DNA of 35,630 bases from assembly GCA_009908745.1 (NCBI GenBank), contig JAAAOU010000500.1, forward strand, positions 1-35,630, written 5' to 3'. Below the pieces are notes generated by a model. The model was given only the letters and a program-made list of their open reading frames with translations, was not told where the DNA came from and searched no databases. Each line of letters opens with the position of its first letter. The first letter of the stretch is position 1. This DNA is from Bacteroidota bacterium (GTDB lineage Bacteria; Bacteroidota; Bacteroidia; Chitinophagales; Saprospiraceae). This document shows positions 1-7,161 of the stretch, piece by piece. A program made the position numbers and the translations under genes.

Positions 1-45
1 CTAGTGGTTTTGGCGACCGGAGGAAACTTGCCTCAACGGCCAGCA

Positions 46-80
46 AACTTTTCAACCTTACAACTTTAGAACCTTACAAC
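46..80. repeat. octamer array, CAACCTTN type
   Basis: Four consecutive 8-bp units of the pattern AACyTTNC, preceded by GGCCAGCAA. The same GGCCAGCAAC lead-in and octamers recur at 33755-33791 and 34128-34188, so this is a third copy of a dispersed intergenic element. The rest of 1-153 shows no gene. Confidence 0.7.
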
Positions 81-153
81 AGCTCAGGTTACACTTGTGC
101 GCTTAGTTGGGCGGACAAAGTTGTTTACAAATTGAACGAGAAAATACGCAGCC

Positions 154-1203
154 ATGTCGGAAAGAGTAATATGGGGAAGAGGCGCCAAAGTGCTCCTGTT
201 GCATTTCTTGATCGGGGGAGGAGCGATCACCCTTGCATTCAGCTACGGCAGCTTGCTAAGCGGTGATATCCTGCGCTTTGCAGAAAGCTGGATGATCAAC
301 GGCACACTTTGGGTGCTGATTGGCCTCGGTAGCGGCTGGCTGGTCCATTGGCTGGACCAGCAGCTCCCTTGGCTGGAGGCACCGGTGAAGCGGGCAGTGG
401 CCAGCTTGTTGCTGATGCTGGTGTACGCCACCGGCGTTGCTTTCCTGATCCTTTCCGTTTATGCGGTTACGGTCTACGGAATCGGGCCTTTGCAGGCTAT
501 TCAGAATGCTGGCATCACCTTCCCGCTGAGTGTGATAATAATCACCCTGCTGGTCGGTTTGTTCCTGCACGGCAGGGGGTTTTTCTTAGCTTGGAAACAG
601 GCCTTCCAGGAAGCCGAAGAGCACAAGCGGGCGGCACTATCCGCCAAGTACGAGGCACTGCGGAACCAAGTCAACCCGCACTTTTTGTTCAATAGCTTCA
701 ACGTGCTGTCAAACCTGGTCTATAAAGACCCCGACCTGTCGGCTAAGTTTATTCAGCAGCTGTCCAAAGTGTACCGCTATGTGCTGGAAAGCCGGGAGCA
801 GGAACTGGTGCCCCTGCAGCGGGAGGTGGAGATACTGCGTGCTTACCTGTTTTTGCTAGATATCCGTTTTGGCGCTTCCCTAGAAGCTAAATTGGACATA
901 GAGGTAGAGCAGGGAGACGCTGTCGTACCCCTCACGCTGCAGATGCTGGCGGAGAATGCTGTAAAGCACAATATCGTATCCAAAAGCAAGCCGCTGAAGC
1001 TCAGCATAACCCGCACCAACGGAAAGCTGGAGGTCACAAACAGCCTGCAACCACGGCATAATGAGCAGGCTTCGTTAGGCATTGGCCTGCCCAACCTGCA
1101 AGAGCAGTACCGCTACCTTTGCGGTAAAGAATTGACAGTAGAACGCCACAATGGCTGTTTTGCCGTGCATGTACCCATTGTAAAACTGACGGAAGCCTCA
1201 TGA
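154..1203 (+). CDS. LytS-type sensor histidine kinase
   Basis: An inner-membrane sensor kinase of the LytS/YehU group (His_kinase domain), which autophosphorylates and passes the phosphate to the response regulator encoded next. Four hydrophobic segments lie at about residues 12-35, 51-66, 81-106 and 117-140, with no large extracytoplasmic domain. A short coiled linker (about 150-168) follows. The phospho-acceptor motif NPHFLFN places the active histidine at H176. The ATP-binding N box reads MLAENAVKHN (N268), and a G-box-like GIGLPNL lies near residue 308. The 349-residue length is normal for the family. The stop codon overlaps the next start (ATGA), indicating translational coupling. The signal sensed cannot be told from the sequence. 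Confidence 0.95.
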   Translation: MSERVIWGRGAKVLLLHFLIGGGAITLAFSYGSLLSGDILRFAESWMINGTLWVLIGLGSGWLVHWLDQQLPWLEAPVKRAVASLLLMLVYATGVAFLILSVYAVTVYGIGPLQAIQNAGITFPLSVIIITLLVGLFLHGRGFFLAWKQAFQEAEEHKRAALSAKYEALRNQVNPHFLFNSFNVLSNLVYKDPDLSAKFIQQLSKVYRYVLESREQELVPLQREVEILRAYLFLLDIRFGASLEAKLDIEVEQGDAVVPLTLQMLAENAVKHNIVSKSKPLKLSITRTNGKLEVTNSLQPRHNEQASLGIGLPNLQEQYRYLCGKELTVERHNGCFAVHVPIVKLTEAS

Positions 1204-1952
1204 ATATACTTATTCTGGAAGATGAAGAGCTGGCGGCCGAGCACCTGCAGGACTTGATTCTCAGCTTGCGGCCAGCGGCCGAGATACAGGCTGCGCTGGA
1301 TAGCGTGGAAGAAGCGGTACGTTTTCTGAAACCCCGGCCCACCCTGGATTTGGCGTTTTTTGATATTCAGCTGGCGGACGGATTGAGTTTCCAGGTATTT
1401 CAGCAAGCTAAAGTGCCTTGCCCGGTTATTTTCACCACCGCCTATGATCAGTACACGCTTCAGGCGTTTAAGGTAAACAGTATAGACTACCTGCTTAAAC
1501 CGATCGACCGAGATGAATTGGCGCAGGCCCTGGGCCAGTACGAGGAGCTGCGGTCGTCTTTCAACGGCGGGCCTGCTATGGCAAGGGTGGAGCAAGCCCT
1601 GAGTATGCTGCAGCATAATCACAAAACCCGCTTCGTGGTCAAAGCGGGCCATCAGTTCTTATCTATTAAAACCAGTTCTGTCCTCTACTTTTTTTCGGAG
1701 CACAAACTGACCTGGCTGCGGCATAAAGACGGCAAAAAGCACCAACTGGACTACAGCCTAGAACAGCTGGAGCAACTGCTGGACCCCACGCAGTTTTACC
1801 GGATCAACCGGCAGCATATCGTACAGATCGAAAGCGTGGCGCAAACAACAATTTACTCGAATGCCCGCCTCAAGCTGTTGTTGTCAGACGGGGAGGAGGT
1901 GGTGGTAAGCCGGGACCGGGTCGCCGGCTTCCGCCAGTGGTTGGGCGAGTAA
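1200..1952 (+). CDS. LytTR-family response regulator
   Basis: Cytoplasmic transcription factor of the LytR/AlgR class, partner of the kinase just upstream (4-nt overlap). The receiver domain spans about residues 1-118, with acidic pocket E7/D8/E9, phospho-acceptor D55 (FFDIQ) and conserved K100 in the LLKPID motif. The LytTR DNA-binding domain covers about 140-250, recognisable by the SIKTSSVLYFFSEHK stretch and the closing FYRINRQHIV and VSRDRV segments. Length (250 residues) is typical. The gene ends 5 bp from the end of the convergent Crp/Fnr gene, and no clear terminator is visible between them. No target promoter can be assigned. Confidence 0.95.
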   Translation: MNILILEDEELAAEHLQDLILSLRPAAEIQAALDSVEEAVRFLKPRPTLDLAFFDIQLADGLSFQVFQQAKVPCPVIFTTAYDQYTLQAFKVNSIDYLLKPIDRDELAQALGQYEELRSSFNGGPAMARVEQALSMLQHNHKTRFVVKAGHQFLSIKTSSVLYFFSEHKLTWLRHKDGKKHQLDYSLEQLEQLLDPTQFYRINRQHIVQIESVAQTTIYSNARLKLLLSDGEEVVVSRDRVAGFRQWLGE

Positions 1953-1957
1953 ACGCG

Positions 1958-2611
1958 CTACAACAGCTGGATGCGGTTGCGCCCCAGCTCCACAAGGCCG
2001 TCTTTCTCGAGCTGCTTCAGCAATCGGGAGACGGCCTCGCGCGATGCATTGAGGTCGTAGGCAATTTCTTGGTGCGTGGCTTGCAAAGTACGGTTGTTGT
2101 TGGCCTCTGCTTTCTTCTCCAGGTAATCAAGCAGGCGTTCGTCCATCTTTTTAAAGGCAATGCTGTCGATGGTGTACACCAATTCCAGCATGCGCCGGTC
2201 GTAGGACGTCATCACGAAGTTCTTCCAGCTCGGGTAGCGGCTCATCCACTCGTCCATATACCGGGTAGGGATGCCGATGAGCGTGGTGTTCTCTTCGGCC
2301 ACGGTGCGGATTTCGCTCTTCTTGTCCATCAGGCAGCAGGTGAACGACATGGAGCAGGTCTCACCGGGCTGCAGATAGTAAAGAAACAGCTCGTTGCCCT
2401 CTTCGTCTTCGCGGGACACCTTGATGCTGCCCTCGATGATGAGGGGCACTAGCTTCACGTAAGCGCCAAAGTCCATGATGAGTTCACCCGCTTTGAAGTG
2501 CATGATGTTGCCGACCTGGGCGATATCTTCTTGTAGTTGGCGCTCCGCAATTTGCGGGTAGTTTTTCCGGATGAGCGACAGGATTTCGCTCTTGGTATTT
2601 TCTGTGATCAT
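1958..2611 (-). CDS. Crp/Fnr-family transcriptional regulator
   Basis: A 217-residue regulator with an N-terminal cyclic-nucleotide-binding-like beta-barrel (about residues 25-120, containing the YYLQPGETCSMSF roll) and a C-terminal winged helix (about 150-217). The recognition-helix region reads THQEIAYDLNASREAVSRLL. The barrel has no clear cAMP phosphate-binding RxS signature, and the N-terminus lacks the four-Cys Fe-S motif of true FNR, so the effector is unknown. Such short Crp-like proteins are common in Bacteroidota and often answer to stress or redox cues. It is the last gene of a minus-strand run and starts 5 bp after a 58-residue coiled-coil protein. Confidence 0.93.
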   Translation of the reverse strand: MITENTKSEILSLIRKNYPQIAERQLQEDIAQVGNIMHFKAGELIMDFGAYVKLVPLIIEGSIKVSREDEEGNELFLYYLQPGETCSMSFTCCLMDKKSEIRTVAEENTTLIGIPTRYMDEWMSRYPSWKNFVMTSYDRRMLELVYTIDSIAFKKMDERLLDYLEKKAEANNNRTLQATHQEIAYDLNASREAVSRLLKQLEKDGLVELGRNRIQLL

Positions 2612-2616
2612 GTCGG

Positions 2617-2793
2617 TTACGGTTGTTGGTCGATTTTTTGTTCGATTTGCGCTAGGCGCTTTTCGAGCTGCAGCAACTTTTCCAGAATGATGATGTGGGT
2701 CTTTTTGGCATCAATGCCGACCGGGCTGCTGTCGCTGTGAATTTCTTGGGCGATCGCTTCGAAGGTGGCTTGACTGACTTTTAATTCGTCCAT
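2617..2793 (-). CDS. 58-residue coiled-coil protein
   Basis: A short open frame starting at ATG 2793 and ending at TAA 2617. It begins MDELKVSQATFEAIAQEI and is followed by a Gly/Pro-containing turn. A strongly heptad-like helix (about residues 32-55, repeating Leu/Ile with Glu/Lys/Gln) predicts a coiled coil. It sits 5 bp before the Crp/Fnr gene and 34 bp after the DUF983 gene, filling the only gap in the cluster, which supports it being real. No known function is recognised. A small partner or modulator of the adjacent regulator is possible but is inference from position only. Confidence 0.7.
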   Translation of the reverse strand: MDELKVSQATFEAIAQEIHSDSSPVGIDAKKTHIIILEKLLQLEKRLAQIEQKIDQQP

Positions 2794-2827
2794 GATGTGG
2801 TAGTTTTATGCTTTTAGTATAGCTGGC

Positions 2828-3217
2828 TCAGCTTTGCTTGGCGCGGCTGGGGTCATATTTGTAATTGATATTCAGCCAGATGGAGCGGGCCAGCCGGAAG
2901 ATATACACAAAAAAGATGACCATGATAGCAATCAAGGCTGCAAAAGAGGCGGCGGTGCTCCAGTCCAACACCCAGTGTACAAACAGTACAAACAGGATAC
3001 AGAACCAGCCTGTGAAAATGTAAGAGATGAACATAGCGCCGTAGTAAAAACCGGGCTCCGGCATAAAGTCTTGGCCGCAGTGCTGGCACTCGTCGTACAT
3101 GTCAAACGGCTTGTCCAGGCTGAACGAACCGGTAGAGAAAAGGTCGCCTTCGTGGCATTTCGGGCACTTCAGGTTGAACATACTGTACGCTTTAGTGCCT
3201 TTTTTGAATAATCCCAT
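2828..3217 (-). CDS. DUF983 family zinc-ribbon membrane protein
   Basis: A 129-residue protein matching the DUF983 pattern: an N-terminal zinc ribbon with C18-x2-C21 and C44-x2-C47, then two membrane helices (about residues 58-84 and 88-113) and a short basic tail. The four cysteines probably bind zinc on the cytoplasmic side. The biochemical role of the family is unknown. It begins 15 bp after the methyltransferase gene and is probably co-transcribed with it. Confidence 0.9.
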   Translation of the reverse strand: MGLFKKGTKAYSMFNLKCPKCHEGDLFSTGSFSLDKPFDMYDECQHCGQDFMPEPGFYYGAMFISYIFTGWFCILFVLFVHWVLDWSTAASFAALIAIMVIFFVYIFRLARSIWLNINYKYDPSRAKQS

Positions 3218-3232
3218 ATTGAGTGATATCGT

Positions 3233-3829
3233 TTATAATTTGCGGGCGATCATGCGGACTACCGCTGCTTCGCCTTGATGATAGTCGCCTTCTTCCAAAT
3301 GTACCGAGCGCTTTACAAGTTCACGAGTGTCCAATGCGCTGAAATCCTCCTGCAGCTGTTCCAAGGAGAAAAGCATCTCTTCTTTTTTGGGCCCGCCCGA
3401 CGAGCGGCCGAGCTGGTCTTTGTGAAAGCCTTCTAGCAAAAGCCAGCCCCCTTTACGAAGCGCTTGGGCAGCCTGCCGATGCAGATAAGCCCGTTGCGGA
3501 GAGGGCAAGTGCGCGTAGCAGAGGAAGACGAGATCGTAGTAGTGGGGGGTGAACGCATAGGATTCTACGCTGCTTAAGGTGTAATTGACGTGAATGCCTT
3601 GGCGCTCGAAGAGTTGCTCGGCTTTGCGCTGTGCAGATTGGCTGTAGTCAAAGGCGTCGGCTTCCCAGCCTAGGCTAGCCGCGTAAGCTGCATTGCGCCC
3701 TTCCCCCTCTGCCGGGAACAAAGCCCGTCCCGGTGGAATGTTTGGCAGTTGCTCAGCTAGAAAGCGGTTGGGGGCTTCCCCGTACACGTAATCTGAACTG
3801 GCGTATCGCTCGTCCCAAAATTGCTGCAT
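3233..3829 (-). CDS. class I SAM-dependent methyltransferase (TehB/TPMT-like)
   Basis: A 198-residue single-domain methyltransferase. The N-terminal FWDERYASSDYVYGEAPN block is typical of the TehB/thiopurine-methyltransferase-like group. Motif I is FPAEGEGRNAAYAA (about residues 38-51), with an acidic residue ending strand 2 in DAFDYS. The segment YDLVFLCYAHLP forms the motif II/strand 4 region, and LRKGGWLLLEGF forms motif III. It acts in the cytoplasm on an unknown, probably small-molecule, substrate. It starts 5 bp after the rhodanese-like gene. That pairing, behind an ArsR regulator, would fit detoxification of a chalcogen or thiol compound, but this is inference. Confidence 0.88.
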   Translation of the reverse strand: MQQFWDERYASSDYVYGEAPNRFLAEQLPNIPPGRALFPAEGEGRNAAYAASLGWEADAFDYSQSAQRKAEQLFERQGIHVNYTLSSVESYAFTPHYYDLVFLCYAHLPSPQRAYLHRQAAQALRKGGWLLLEGFHKDQLGRSSGGPKKEEMLFSLEQLQEDFSALDTRELVKRSVHLEEGDYHQGEAAVVRMIARKL

Positions 3830-3834
3830 GCGTT

Positions 3835-4161
3835 TTATCCCTTAGGTCCTATTTCGTGATCGATGGCTTGCCTGCCGCCCTGCAGGTAAGCAATTTGCAT
3901 GAATCCCCGTCTTGCCATTTTAGAAGCCGCCAAAGCCGCCCGCTTACCGCCGTCGTCGTACAGAAAGTAAGGGCGCCTCTTATCCATCTCGGCCAGGGCG
4001 TCTTCGAAGTCGTCCGTCAAGTAATCAAGGTGTACCGCCCCTTCCAGCATGCGGTCTTTCTTGATCTCCCGATCGGTACGCAGATCAATCAAAACGGCGT
4101 CGTTGGTCAGCGCCAGTTCTACCATAAACAACTCTGGTGTCAATGCACGGTATGGACTCAT
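3835..4161 (-). CDS. rhodanese-like domain protein lacking the catalytic Cys
   Basis: A single rhodanese fold of 108 residues. The DAVLIDLRTDREI strand-helix and the GAVHLDYLTDDF substrate-side loop (in place of GHIPGA) are recognisable. The active-site loop normally reads CxxGxR. Here it reads D69-D-G-G-K-R74, so aspartate replaces the persulfide-forming cysteine. The protein should not be a sulfurtransferase and may act as a binding or regulatory module. It lies between the ArsR gene (68 bp upstream) and the methyltransferase gene (5 bp downstream). Confidence 0.85.
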   Translation of the reverse strand: MSPYRALTPELFMVELALTNDAVLIDLRTDREIKKDRMLEGAVHLDYLTDDFEDALAEMDKRRPYFLYDDGGKRAALAASKMARRGFMQIAYLQGGRQAIDHEIGPKG

Positions 4162-4229
4162 AGCTTAATAAGGCCTAAGCATGAATGTAGGTTGAAACCT
4201 TCATGTGTTTTTTTGAAAAGAGCGGTGGC

Positions 4230-4553
4230 TTACATGTTGCAGCTACAGTTCTCAAGGCAGGTGATAAGCTTTGACACATCGCGCTCTTTGAGTGAGTAGA
4301 GCATGCTGCGCCCTTGCCGGCGGACACTCAGGATGCCTTTCAGGCGCATGTTTTGCAAGTGGTGGGAGGTAAGCGACTGTTCGCTGCCCATCAGCTGGCA
4401 AATCTCGGAGACGGAGAGCCGGTCGTTCTCTTCGAGCAAGCGGATGATACCCAAACGCAAAGGGTGCGCGACGGTCTTAAGTATGTAAGCAATGCGTTCC
4501 AGCTTTTGCGCCTCGCTTTCCTTGCGCTTGTCTTTGCTTGTCGTCTTAGTCAT
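4230..4553 (-). CDS. ArsR-family winged-helix regulator
   Basis: A 107-residue ArsR/SmtB-type repressor, reckoned from the ATG at 4553. An in-frame ATG at 4598 would add 15 residues with no family similarity. The core is AHPLRLGIIRLL then SVSEICQLMGSEQSLTSHHLQNMRLKGIL (recognition helix about residues 58-70) and the beta-wing VRRQGRSMLYSL. The ArsR alpha-3 metal motif ELCVCDL is replaced by LSVSEI, so it cannot bind arsenite there. Three cysteines cluster at the C-terminus (C99, C103, C105), a possible alternative metal or thiol-sensing site. It heads the minus-strand cluster running to the Crp/Fnr gene, and a candidate operator lies just upstream of its start. Confidence 0.9.
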   Translation of the reverse strand: MTKTTSKDKRKESEAQKLERIAYILKTVAHPLRLGIIRLLEENDRLSVSEICQLMGSEQSLTSHHLQNMRLKGILSVRRQGRSMLYSLKERDVSKLITCLENCSCNM

Positions 4554-4565
4554 ATTCTTGTAAAA

Positions 4566-4585
4566 GTATGTTGATATATTCATAC
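4566..4585. promoter_or_regulatory. candidate ArsR operator
   Basis: A 20-bp imperfect palindrome with arms GTATG and CATAC and an ATAT centre. It begins 13 bp upstream of the chosen arsR start codon. ArsR proteins commonly autoregulate through AT-rich dyads of this kind, but the assignment is inference. Confidence 0.4.
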
Positions 4586-4708
4586 AACAGGAAGCCAAAG
4601 GGATAGTTGCCGCATGAGAAGGCTTTTCTTGAATAACCTATAGAGTAAATAGGCTTTTGGTGTTGAACACAGATTCGGTTTGTAGTCTGCTTTAATCGCG
4701 AAAAGGTG

Positions 4709-5029
4709 CTAAAACAGCCGCATGATCCACTCTTGCAAACGGCCTGATGCGGTGGCGCTTTTCGGAACTGTAAATTGCCGGATAGCGGTTAAGCCCCCGA
4801 GGTGCACCCAAGCATTGTACTCGCCGGGCTGTATATCGGGTAGGGGGACTGTAATTTGCTGCGGGCCTGTCCCCACTTGCTCTTTATGTTGCGCGATCAT
4901 ACGCCCCTTCACATCGAGGATGTCCACAGAAAGGGTACTAGGGTGGGGGGCAAAACAAAATAGGTCAGCTGTTTTCTCACTAGTTTGCCATTGGAGCGCC
5001 CCGATTTCATAAGTTGGCGTCCTGTTCAT
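4709..5029 (-). CDS. stand-alone T9SS C-terminal-domain-like protein
   Basis: A 106-residue protein of unknown function. Residues about 33-90 read like the beta-sandwich of a type IX secretion sorting tail: a SVDILDVKGRMI strand-turn-strand, a TVPLPDIQPGEYNAWV segment equivalent to the usual L-P-x-G-x-Y, and a final IRQFTVP strand. There is no signal peptide, no cargo domain and no PNP motif, and about 16 extra residues follow the final strand. It therefore does not look like an exported T9SS cargo. It may be a cytoplasmic beta-sandwich that only resembles the domain. Flanked by non-coding gaps of 110-190 bp, it is probably monocistronic. Confidence 0.6.
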   Translation of the reverse strand: MNRTPTYEIGALQWQTSEKTADLFCFAPHPSTLSVDILDVKGRMIAQHKEQVGTGPQQITVPLPDIQPGEYNAWVHLGGLTAIRQFTVPKSATASGRLQEWIMRLF

Positions 5030-5135
5030 CAGTTTTTGTGTATTTCAACGGGATTATAAAATGTTTTGACTTTTCTGACGGACTGCTCCGTAAAAAGTAA
5101 CGCTGATACGAGTAGGCAATTGTAGAAGTGAAGGG

Positions 5136-5178
5136 AGGCAATACATCCGACACGGGGTATTGATGTCTAGCATTGCCT
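5136..5178. other. inverted repeat in the intergenic gap 5030-5220
   Basis: AGGCAAT at 5136 and ATTGCCT at 5172 form perfect 7-bp arms. Inside them, ACATC and GATGT can extend the stem with a 5-nt bulge. A further AGGCAAT lies at 5114. It could be an RNA hairpin or an operator. No gene is seen in this 190-bp gap. Confidence 0.35.
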
Positions 5179-5220
5179 ATATCCCTGCAATAATAGGCTT
5201 TTTTTGAGAACTGGCAAAGT

Positions 5221-5811
5221 TCAGCTGGTTTTCAGCTGCTGAGTGCTGTGCACAAAAGCGATAATATCGGGGAAAAAACGGTTGAATTCCTCGTTAAGCG
5301 ACGGAAAGTCGCTGGCCAGGCTCTCTACTGCCCCATTGATGAGTTTAGGCTTGCTAGTGCGTTGGCGTAGCCGTCGGAAAGTATGCGCTAACCCGTTGTG
5401 AGAACCGTAGGTAGCCAGCCAGTCATCGGCTACCATCTTGGGTACATAGTCTTTGACTGGGGCAGGCATCAGGTGCAAATGCCTCTTCAGGCTGTCGTAC
5501 ACTTCTTGCCGGAAGGCTTCCAAGGGTTGATCGCTGTAATTCGGCCAGTTGACGGACAGCAGATAGTCATAGAATATATCGATAATGACCGGCGCATATT
5601 TGGAATGCCGCTTGTACAGCCTTCTGACGCCTTTCAGCACTTCAGGATGCTGATCGGTGTAGGAGTCGATGTCGCGGTGTAGCTGTACCCCCGCCTGCAT
5701 TCGTTCCGGCAATTGCTGTACTTGTGTATTGCGCAGGTAGTCTCCCAGGAAATTGCCGACCCTGAGGCTGTCGTCATCTCCGGAGAGGTAGAAGTGGGCG
5801 AGGAAGTTCAT
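5221..5811 (-). CDS. acyl carrier protein phosphodiesterase (AcpH-like, DUF479)
   Basis: A 196-residue cytoplasmic protein with the characteristic start MNFLAHFYLSGDDDSLRVGNFLGDYLR and the downstream HRDIDSYTDQHP and IDIFYDYLLSVNW motifs of the AcpH/DUF479 family. In E. coli AcpH removes the 4'-phosphopantetheine arm from holo-ACP. The conserved His/Asp residues in these motifs are consistent with an HD-like metal-dependent hydrolase. Full length and no sign of damage. The next gene in its direction is 190 bp away, so it is probably transcribed alone or after the small membrane protein (51 bp upstream or more, depending on its start). Confidence 0.88.
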   Translation of the reverse strand: MNFLAHFYLSGDDDSLRVGNFLGDYLRNTQVQQLPERMQAGVQLHRDIDSYTDQHPEVLKGVRRLYKRHSKYAPVIIDIFYDYLLSVNWPNYSDQPLEAFRQEVYDSLKRHLHLMPAPVKDYVPKMVADDWLATYGSHNGLAHTFRRLRQRTSKPKLINGAVESLASDFPSLNEEFNRFFPDIIAFVHSTQQLKTS

Positions 5812-5861
5812 GGGTGCAGTTTAGGGATAATTACAAACGGCAAGAAGAAAAGGTTGCCGTT

Positions 5862-6071
5862 TTAAGGCTGCGGGACGTCGGCCTCCTCTGTTACTACTTC
5901 CTCAGCAAAGCCTGCCCACTCCGCCACCGCATTCGGCAAGTAGTCTTGCCAAGACAAGTCAGCGCCGTAAGTAAAATAACCGATTAGTGCCAAATGGAAG
6001 AGCAAGGTGATAAAAAACGCTTTGGTGCGGATGGCTCTAGCTTTGCGGATGGATCGACGTTGGTACTGCAT
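5862..6071 (-). CDS. small single-pass membrane protein
   Basis: A 69-residue protein from ATG 6071. An in-frame ATG at 6119 would add 16 residues. The first 18 residues are strongly basic (QRRSIRKARAIRTK), followed by one hydrophobic helix (about 20-35) and an acidic C-terminus ending EEADVPQP. The basic N-terminus suggests an N-in, C-out inner-membrane protein. No family is recognised. It lies between lysR (about 90 bp upstream) and acpH on the same strand. Confidence 0.65.
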   Translation of the reverse strand: MQYQRRSIRKARAIRTKAFFITLLFHLALIGYFTYGADLSWQDYLPNAVAEWAGFAEEVVTEEADVPQP

Positions 6072-6158
6072 GACTTCAGGTTTTTGGTTACTATGGCAAA
6101 CGAGCATGGAAGCCAGCATATTACCTGCCTGCTTTTTTAAAAAGCGTTAAAACCAGCT

Positions 6159-7046
6159 TCATGCCCCCAACTGCGCGTCAAAGCTCTCGATAATCCGCTC
6201 TTGCAGATACTGTGCGACCTTGGACTGAATCTCCGAGCGGAACAGCGATATCTGAGTTTGGGAAAGACTGGGCAACCCCTCCTTGATAATCACACAGTCC
6301 TCTGGAACCAAGCTCTGAGGCAAGGCCGCCAAGCCCAAACCCGCCCGTATCGCCAGCAGTTTGCTGTTGTAGCTCTCGCTGACATAGGCCAGATCGGCTG
6401 CCAATTGGGCGGAAGCCAAACGGTGGACCACCTGCCGGCGGTAGACACAAGGCTCGGGGGACACGATGATGGGAATGTGGTTGGTGCTTTGCCATTTGGC
6501 ACACGCTGCCGGATTCAAGCCTACCCAGACAAGTGGGTCGTACCACGTCTTTACGATACGGTCTGGGTAAGCAATGCTGAGCTGCTCGTGCTTTAGGATC
6601 ACCAGCTCGTATTCGTTGGCGGTGAAGTTTTTGTACAGGTTTTCCGTCAGGTCGCATTCCACCGCCAATTGTATCCTAGGGTACTGCTCCCGGAAGCGGG
6701 CTAATATCGGCAGTAAATAGTGCGTGGCCAGGTCTTCGGGTATGCCCAGCCGCACGCGCCCGGTGATTTCTTCGCTGTACAGCTCTTCGCGTAACTGTTG
6801 CTCTACGTGCAGCATGCGCATGCCGTGCCGGTAGACGACCTTGCCCGTTTCTGTCATTTCTATACGGCGCCCCTGCTTATTCAACAGCCTTTGCCCGACC
6901 ATTTCTTCCAATTTTTTGATCTGCTGGCTGACTGCGGACTGCGTTCTGCCGAGTTCATTGGCGGCTAGGCTGAAGCCCTGTTGGTCGACTACAGTGATAA
7001 ATGTTCGTAAAAGCGGCAAGTCTAAGTATAATATATTGTGATCCAT
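6159..7046 (-). CDS. LysR-family regulator, likely controlling dabBA
   Basis: A 295-residue LysR-type regulator from ATG 7046. The earlier ATG at 7067 would add 7 residues before the usual LysR start region. The N-terminal HTH covers about residues 8-65 (FITVVDQQGFSLAANELGRTQSAVSQQIKKLEE). The effector domain begins GRVRLGIPEDLATHYLLP and has the two-lobed periplasmic-binding fold. It is divergent from dabB, with 140 bp between start codons containing a T-N11-A palindrome and opposing TAnnTTTG promoters. CbbR-type LysR proteins often control CO2-related genes in autotrophs, so an inorganic-carbon or redox-related effector is plausible. The effector itself is not evident. Confidence 0.93.
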   Translation of the reverse strand: MDHNILYLDLPLLRTFITVVDQQGFSLAANELGRTQSAVSQQIKKLEEMVGQRLLNKQGRRIEMTETGKVVYRHGMRMLHVEQQLREELYSEEITGRVRLGIPEDLATHYLLPILARFREQYPRIQLAVECDLTENLYKNFTANEYELVILKHEQLSIAYPDRIVKTWYDPLVWVGLNPAACAKWQSTNHIPIIVSPEPCVYRRQVVHRLASAQLAADLAYVSESYNSKLLAIRAGLGLAALPQSLVPEDCVIIKEGLPSLSQTQISLFRSEIQSKVAQYLQERIIESFDAQLGA

Positions 7047-7093
7047 GGCTATGCTTTTCGAAAACAAGGAAATATTTTGAGCAAAGTATATTT

Positions 7094-7108
7094 ATTAGAA
7101 ATTCTAAT
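7094..7108. promoter_or_regulatory. LysR-box palindrome (T-N11-A)
   Basis: ATTAGAA-A-TTCTAAT is a perfect palindrome with 7-bp arms and fits the T-N11-A consensus of LysR binding sites. It is centred about 67 bp upstream of the start predicted from the dabB -7 element, and it overlaps the predicted transcription start of the lysR gene. This is the usual arrangement for activation of the target and autorepression. Confidence 0.75.
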
Positions 7109-7110
7109 GG

Positions 7111-7118
7111 CAAAGATA
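7111..7118 (-). promoter_or_regulatory. predicted lysR promoter -7 element
   Basis: The minus strand reads TATCTTTG, an exact match to the Bacteroidota -7 consensus TAnnTTTG. It lies 65 bp upstream of the chosen lysR start and directly beside the LysR palindrome. Confidence 0.55.
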
Positions 7119-7153
7119 AAAATATTTAATTTTACTTATAGGCTTCGTGCACC

Positions 7154-7161
7154 TACCTTTG
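7154..7161 (+). promoter_or_regulatory. predicted dabB promoter -7 element
   Basis: TACCTTTG matches the Bacteroidota -7 consensus TAnnTTTG exactly and ends 25 bp before the dabB ATG. No good -33 TTTG is seen at the expected distance, which fits a promoter that needs an activator. Confidence 0.6.

Noticed and set aside
1937-2452. 171-codon plus-strand frame overlapping the Crp/Fnr gene
   Set aside because: Antisense to a complete regulator with clear domains. No independent support.
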